Shown here one piece after another: positions 56,301-62,300 of a DNA stretch of 64,000 nucleotides. The notes beneath the pieces were generated by a model. The model saw nothing but the letters and a program-made list of their open reading frames with translations, searched no databases and was not told the origin of the DNA. This DNA comes from Apostichopus parvimensis (Eukaryota > Echinodermata > Holothuroidea > Aspidochirotida > Stichopodidae), in contig KN885409.1 in NCBI GenBank assembly GCA_000934455.1, positions 1 to 64,000 on the forward strand, written 5' to 3'. The position numbers and the translations under genes are program-made. How positions within the stretch are numbered: position 1 is the stretch's first letter; every line of letters starts with the position of its first letter.

Positions 56301-59300
56301 CTTAGGGAGTTCCCCTCTGACCAGTGCTGCAAGTTTGTTCAGCCTCTGTGGAAGTGTCAAAAATTAAATTTTTGATAAGATAGAATTTTCCTCAGAGATT
56401 GTTGATAAAGTGGCTGTTTTATTTTTTTTAAATTTTGATCTGTTACTTTTGACAAACCTAGTGGGAAGTACTGTTTTATAAAAAAAAATATATAAAAGAA
56501 GTATAAAACAATAAGAAAAGCTGTTTTAAGAAGCTGATAGTGTAACGTTGAAAGTGACAGAAAGTTAAAACCTTTTTTAATGAATGAACAAACCACATTT
56601 GAGGTAAATGGGTTGAGTTTGCTAAAAAAAAAAAAAAAATAGAATTGGGGTCCATTCCCTCTATATACATGTCTCCACTGGTTTTGCAATTTTTTTTACA
56701 AAACTGCAAATAAGAGCAACATTCTGTGGAATTGAAATGGTTTTGTTTTTCCTTCTATGTACATGTTTCCACTGATGTCTGCAAGGTTTTTAAAACAAGG
56801 TTGTTAATGCTACAGTAACTTACATCAAAGTTTTCCTTTTCAAAGGCAGCCATCTTCTCGTGTTTTTCACTCTCATTCTCCAGTATTTCTGTAACTTCTT
56901 TTGCCCAAGCGATTTGGGAAACTGTCAGGATAACCTGTTTGAAGAGATGCAACAGGACTAATCATTCCATATTTCACAATTGCATATCCAAGAGTACTTT
57001 ATCCTTATTACCAATTACTTTGAAAAAATCTGTTTACCAAATTAAACATTTATAAAACAATCTGCCTTTGAAATAATATTTGAAGATTCATACCGCAGAA
57101 TATCTGAATCATTTCTTGAAATACAACAGTGTGTGCTTGCATCAGTTCCAATTGGCATAAACAGTTTGCCCGCAACTCACCTGTGAGGCGTGGCATGTTG
57201 CCCATTCTGTTCTAGGTCTCTCCTCATAATCTATGAGAGCCGCTTTGGTCAGACGTCTCAGAGAGACCACCATGGCCTCTTCTACCTTTCCAAGCCAATC
57301 TTCTACATTTCCTCTGGCTTTAAGTCCTTTTCCAAGTCCTATTCTCTCATTTTCAGGTGAAAGTAAAGCCAAGATATCGTTGGTGCTTGTCGGAGCTGCT
57401 GCTGCTTGGCCATCTACAAGGAGAATGAGATGAGATGAGATTCAAAATTTGATCTTAAATATTTACCAGAATTTCAAAAGAGCAGAGAAATTGTTGTCTA
57501 TCAATAAGGGATTTGAAACATTGACAGGTTCCAATTCTGGTCGTATAAACTACACCAACCTCACGTAACACAGACTGAGAGATACATGACACATACAGAC
57601 AGGGGCTTACCTTTATCACCACCGGAAGGTGTAGCCCTACCATCACCTGTCGGTGCCTGTTGAACACCAAATTCCAAGCTCGAAACAGCGTCGAAACATT
57701 TCCGCAAATGTGGTTGGACCGCATGAGGGTTACGGGTCTGTGACAGTATCTCCAACAATTCATCGTTTGACAAGAAATAGAACCTGTGAGAAGGAATTGA
57801 TTGATGGGAATAAATCCAAACAAGTAATAAACAACGAATAGTTTATCAGTCATTACCTGTTAATCCAGACAATTGCTGGGATGACTAATGTACTTATTTC
57901 CTTTTTGCATTTTAAAACTGCCAGTGTATCCAATTCATCAATACCAAGCTATCATCAATCTATCATGTATAAAACTAATTGTAAGCAACATGATTTTTGA
58001 TATGAGATGGCATAACTGGAAATCTTTATTTGAAGTTTAATGATTTATTTGTTGTTGTTGATAATATTGACCAATGATCATAATGTATATGTTATTATGA
58101 ATTGTACATTGTTTGGACTCTTGATAGAATGATGATAAAAAATTTTAAAAAATAAAAAAAAGCTATCATCAATTCTGATGACAAAAAAGTTCTTGAAAGG
58201 CTTCTAACATGTACTCTGTTGTCAGTATAGCATAGTCTTTTTCTGCACATTATAACATGTGCTCATCGGCCAATAGGTAGCTTTACATATACACGTATCT
58301 TTACTAATTAACATGTACAATATGTCACATATTTAGCACAGCTGTTTCACCATGGTCTTAGATGAAGTCTAACCACTTGGCTTAGGAAATACAAGTCTGA
58401 AATACCAGGAGTGTTATACAGATCAGACAAGACCATACCTACTTCTGAACAGTTTCAGAAATTCAATTGCAAGGGCCGCTGCTCAATGAACGCTGTCCAT
58501 CATCACTCTCAGTATAACAGAAACAGGCTAACTATGATATTTCAATTTCTCCAAGTCTATAAAATCATGTCCTTGGAAAGATTGATATGAAACTGACAAA
58601 ACATCTCTACTGTGTCATAGGATGACCTTTACACTTATTACTGAATGTGATATACCAACACGGACTGAAGCTATTTATGTATTTACCTGGGAAAGATAGC
58701 TCTCTTTGATTCCAGGTATGCCTCCAAGCATTTCTGAATTTGATCTAACAGGGCATTGTTATTCTGGAAGGCCTCAAGTAGTCCTGGTTGAGTGGCAGCA
58801 CGCATGGCCAAAGGTAAACGATTGACCTTACGCATGGCATCCTTCCAAGATTTGTCAACCTAAACAACGGAAGCGCAGAGGTGTTAAATTTACAACAATA
58901 GCCAAGAATGAGGTAATACTTTTCTGTTTACATAACGAGGAAAAATATCGACTAGTAACCTGATAACATCTACCATTGTTTTAATTTGTCATGAGGCATT
59001 CATGAGGCAGCCATGAGTTTGGAAATCAAATATGACAACAAAGGTTGATGTAAACTTACATAACATAGGCTTTGTAAGTTTTAATGTTTTCAATCTATGA
59101 AGGTCTTGAGCAAAGGCAAAATCATGTGAATTTTATTTGATGACAGTATACCCCCATAGAAAATGGTATAGAATGATACCAAATGGGAGGCATTAAAATG
59201 AATGATCTCAACCACAAGTGGATTAACCTTTTCCTTTGATACTGCTTTTAACTGAACCATTGATCATTGACACAGTTACTCCAAATTGCAAAGAAACATT

Positions 59301-62300
59301 CACATAGATCCTAAGCCATCGTTGTAGGAAATCGAACAATTGATTAAAATGGGGACACTAGGGAGTTTGGATTCTGTCCGTTCTTAAAAAAACAATTATA
59401 CCTGCATGAACATCTTTGCCTCGGCTGGAAGTTGTCTCTGAATGTCAGGAGCGCTGAAGATACTCTCCAGGTACAACCAGTTCCTCTGACAGTTAAGCCA
59501 TTCATCCTGTATCCATGGAAACAAAACAAGAATCGTGGATACACAAATGAAAGTGGATACAAATAAATTAAGGTCAAGGATAGAGAGGAGGCGGGGGGTG
59601 GGGGGTGGTTGGGTTTACAGGCTCTGCTGGGCAAGGAATGCTGAATATCAATTATAGCCATCATCTATCTCATTTAGTATATTCATAAATCATTAACTTT
59701 GAAGTGAAAAAATAATGTCTGATGAGTGGTTAATTAGATCTTTCTGAACAGATTGCCTTTATGTCTATATAAATTATATAGGCAAAACAAAATGTGTTTT
59801 GGGTTTCCTCTCTTTATGTGCAAACTAGAAACAATTGTGATTGCAGTGTCTACTTAACACCCTCCGGGTCCTAAGACACTATATGCTTGCCCGTCCCCCC
59901 CCCCTCCCCACACCCCTCTCCACACCCCTCCCTTATTTATCTTTGCACATTCAACCCAATGTGAACAAGCTGGCATGTCATGCCTAGAAGCCTTCAATTA
60001 AGGCCCCTTGCCCTTGGGGGCCCTTTACCTTGATAACTTCCAAATCTTGGGGTGGCCCTTGACCATAGGACACCCCCCCCCTTCCACCTTCACCTATTTT
60101 TCACCCCTAGGCAATTACCACATCTGTCTTATTGATAATCTGACAAATTGATTGTAATAATTCCTAAACCTCTATGTTCTTCTATTTTAATTTAAAACAT
60201 GTACTAGTTACTTACGAGAGTTTCGTTGAAGAGTGCTAAATTCTTGACCCACTCCTCCACTCTAGGTTTAATAGGTCCCACATGCCTCGAACTGGAGATT
60301 GTACTGATGTTGACCTGACTGTCATCTAGCAGAACCTGAATCTCATCTGTGCCACCGAGGATGAAGACGTCTTTAGAATCCCGGTGAGAGAGGACCACAA
60401 ACTCTGTGGTCTTCCAGGCATCTTCAACCTGTGGGAGATGACAACAGTAGTCGTGTGGAGATGATGGTACTTAAAATGTCCGTCCCTGAAAATTGCTACA
60501 TCCAAGCAGTGATATGTTTTGTAAGACTTTGAAGTGTCGTCTCTTCCGTATGTATTTTGTTAGATTATTTATCAAGTCAGAGCAATAAACAAAGTGAACG
60601 ATACTTCTAGCATTACACTTTCAAAATAAGCATGAACATATCAAACTTTTCCTTTAAGAAAAGTAAAAACAAAAATCTTATAGAAATAGAGCCTGATGCT
60701 TTTATCTTCACTATCTGAAAAATTTAACAGTTTACGATATCGTAATTTTCCCCATCTGAAACTGAAAACTAAACCGCTCTTGAGAAGCCGATCTTGTGCA
60801 GCAGATCCATGACCTTTCATGACCTAGCATTACCCTTTCAAATAAGCATGAACATATCAAAATTTTCCTTCAAGCAAAGTAAAAACAAAAATCTTATAAA
60901 TATGGTGCTATTATCTTCACTATCTGAAGAATTTGACAATTATCTCGTAATTTTCACCATCTGAAACTGAAAACTAAACTGCTCTTGAGAAGCCAATCTT
61001 GTGCAGCAGATCAATGATCCATGACCTTTCAACTCACCTTCTTCAAGAGAGCTTCCAAGGCTGCCTCACTGGAGGCTTGTCCAGCCACTTCCTCTATCTG
61101 TTCAGTAAACTGGAATGCATTGAGCTGTGTCAGTAGTCCTAAGGTCAGCGGTTCCTCTGAGTTGAACTTGTAGTTGAGAACGGTCTCGATGGTGTCCCAA
61201 TGACGTTGCTTCAATGCAGGGTTTCTGAGGTTGGTGATCACTGGCATCTGGTGAAAGAAGAATGGGTAGAGAATAGGATATTAAACAGGGGAAACTTGAA
61301 ATGTAATGAGCGATTTATGACGTTATCATGAACTATTATAAACATTAGGAAGAATGGGTGGAGTTAGGAAAAAGAATCGGAACTAAACGGGGGGAACTTG
61401 AAATGTAATGAGCGATTCATAACGTTACCATGAACTATTATAAACATTATGAGTTCCTTCAGGAGTCACAATACATCAAAGCCTAACAAGAAAACTACTG
61501 TCAGTAATGAATTGAAATTGTAATGAAAACAGTTCCAAGGTGGCTTTCAATAGGCATTTCAAACAAAAGATTGACAGATATTAGTTAAATAAGATTACAC
61601 GATTAACACAGAATTGACTATAACTTTTTGATAGCATGTAAGAGACTTACACACAACACAGAGCATTCAGCTTACAACCATGAATATGCATTAGGCTGGA
61701 AAAGAACATCTATGTCAGAAATTTCAAGAGACAGATGCAGATTACCATACATTATTTTATTAAAATTTATATACATCTGCAATAAATAGTTACCCAAAAT
61801 CCAAAGAGACTCGCAAATCAAGGGCTTACCTGATCACGCATGGTTTCGACTTTCCCTTTCAGGATAGGAACCACATGGTTTGGTGGAAGACCCTTCTCCA
61901 ACTGATGCACAGACTTGGCATATTTACCCACACTGCTGGACAACTCTTCTGGATCCAACTGCTCAAATTCGCTCTTTACAAAACAAAAAAAACAAGGCAA
62001 TTAATAAAAAAGCATTTACGGTTTCCTATGCTAAAGTAACATGGAGAGTCACACAATATTCCACACGGTAAGAAACCAGATCCTTACAGCAGATAAATAC
62101 TGGATATTGAAGTGAAGTTATATCAATAAATAATACATACTGTGCTATACATGTATACTATACTGCACAATGTTTTAAACAGACAGTTTTCCTGGTGTAT
62201 TAGGACTGAATACCACACTTTTTATTACTTCAAGATGTCTTTTGAATTCATATAAAGTCAACCTTGAAATGTTCCTGGTAATATCAAGTACCTATTATAA

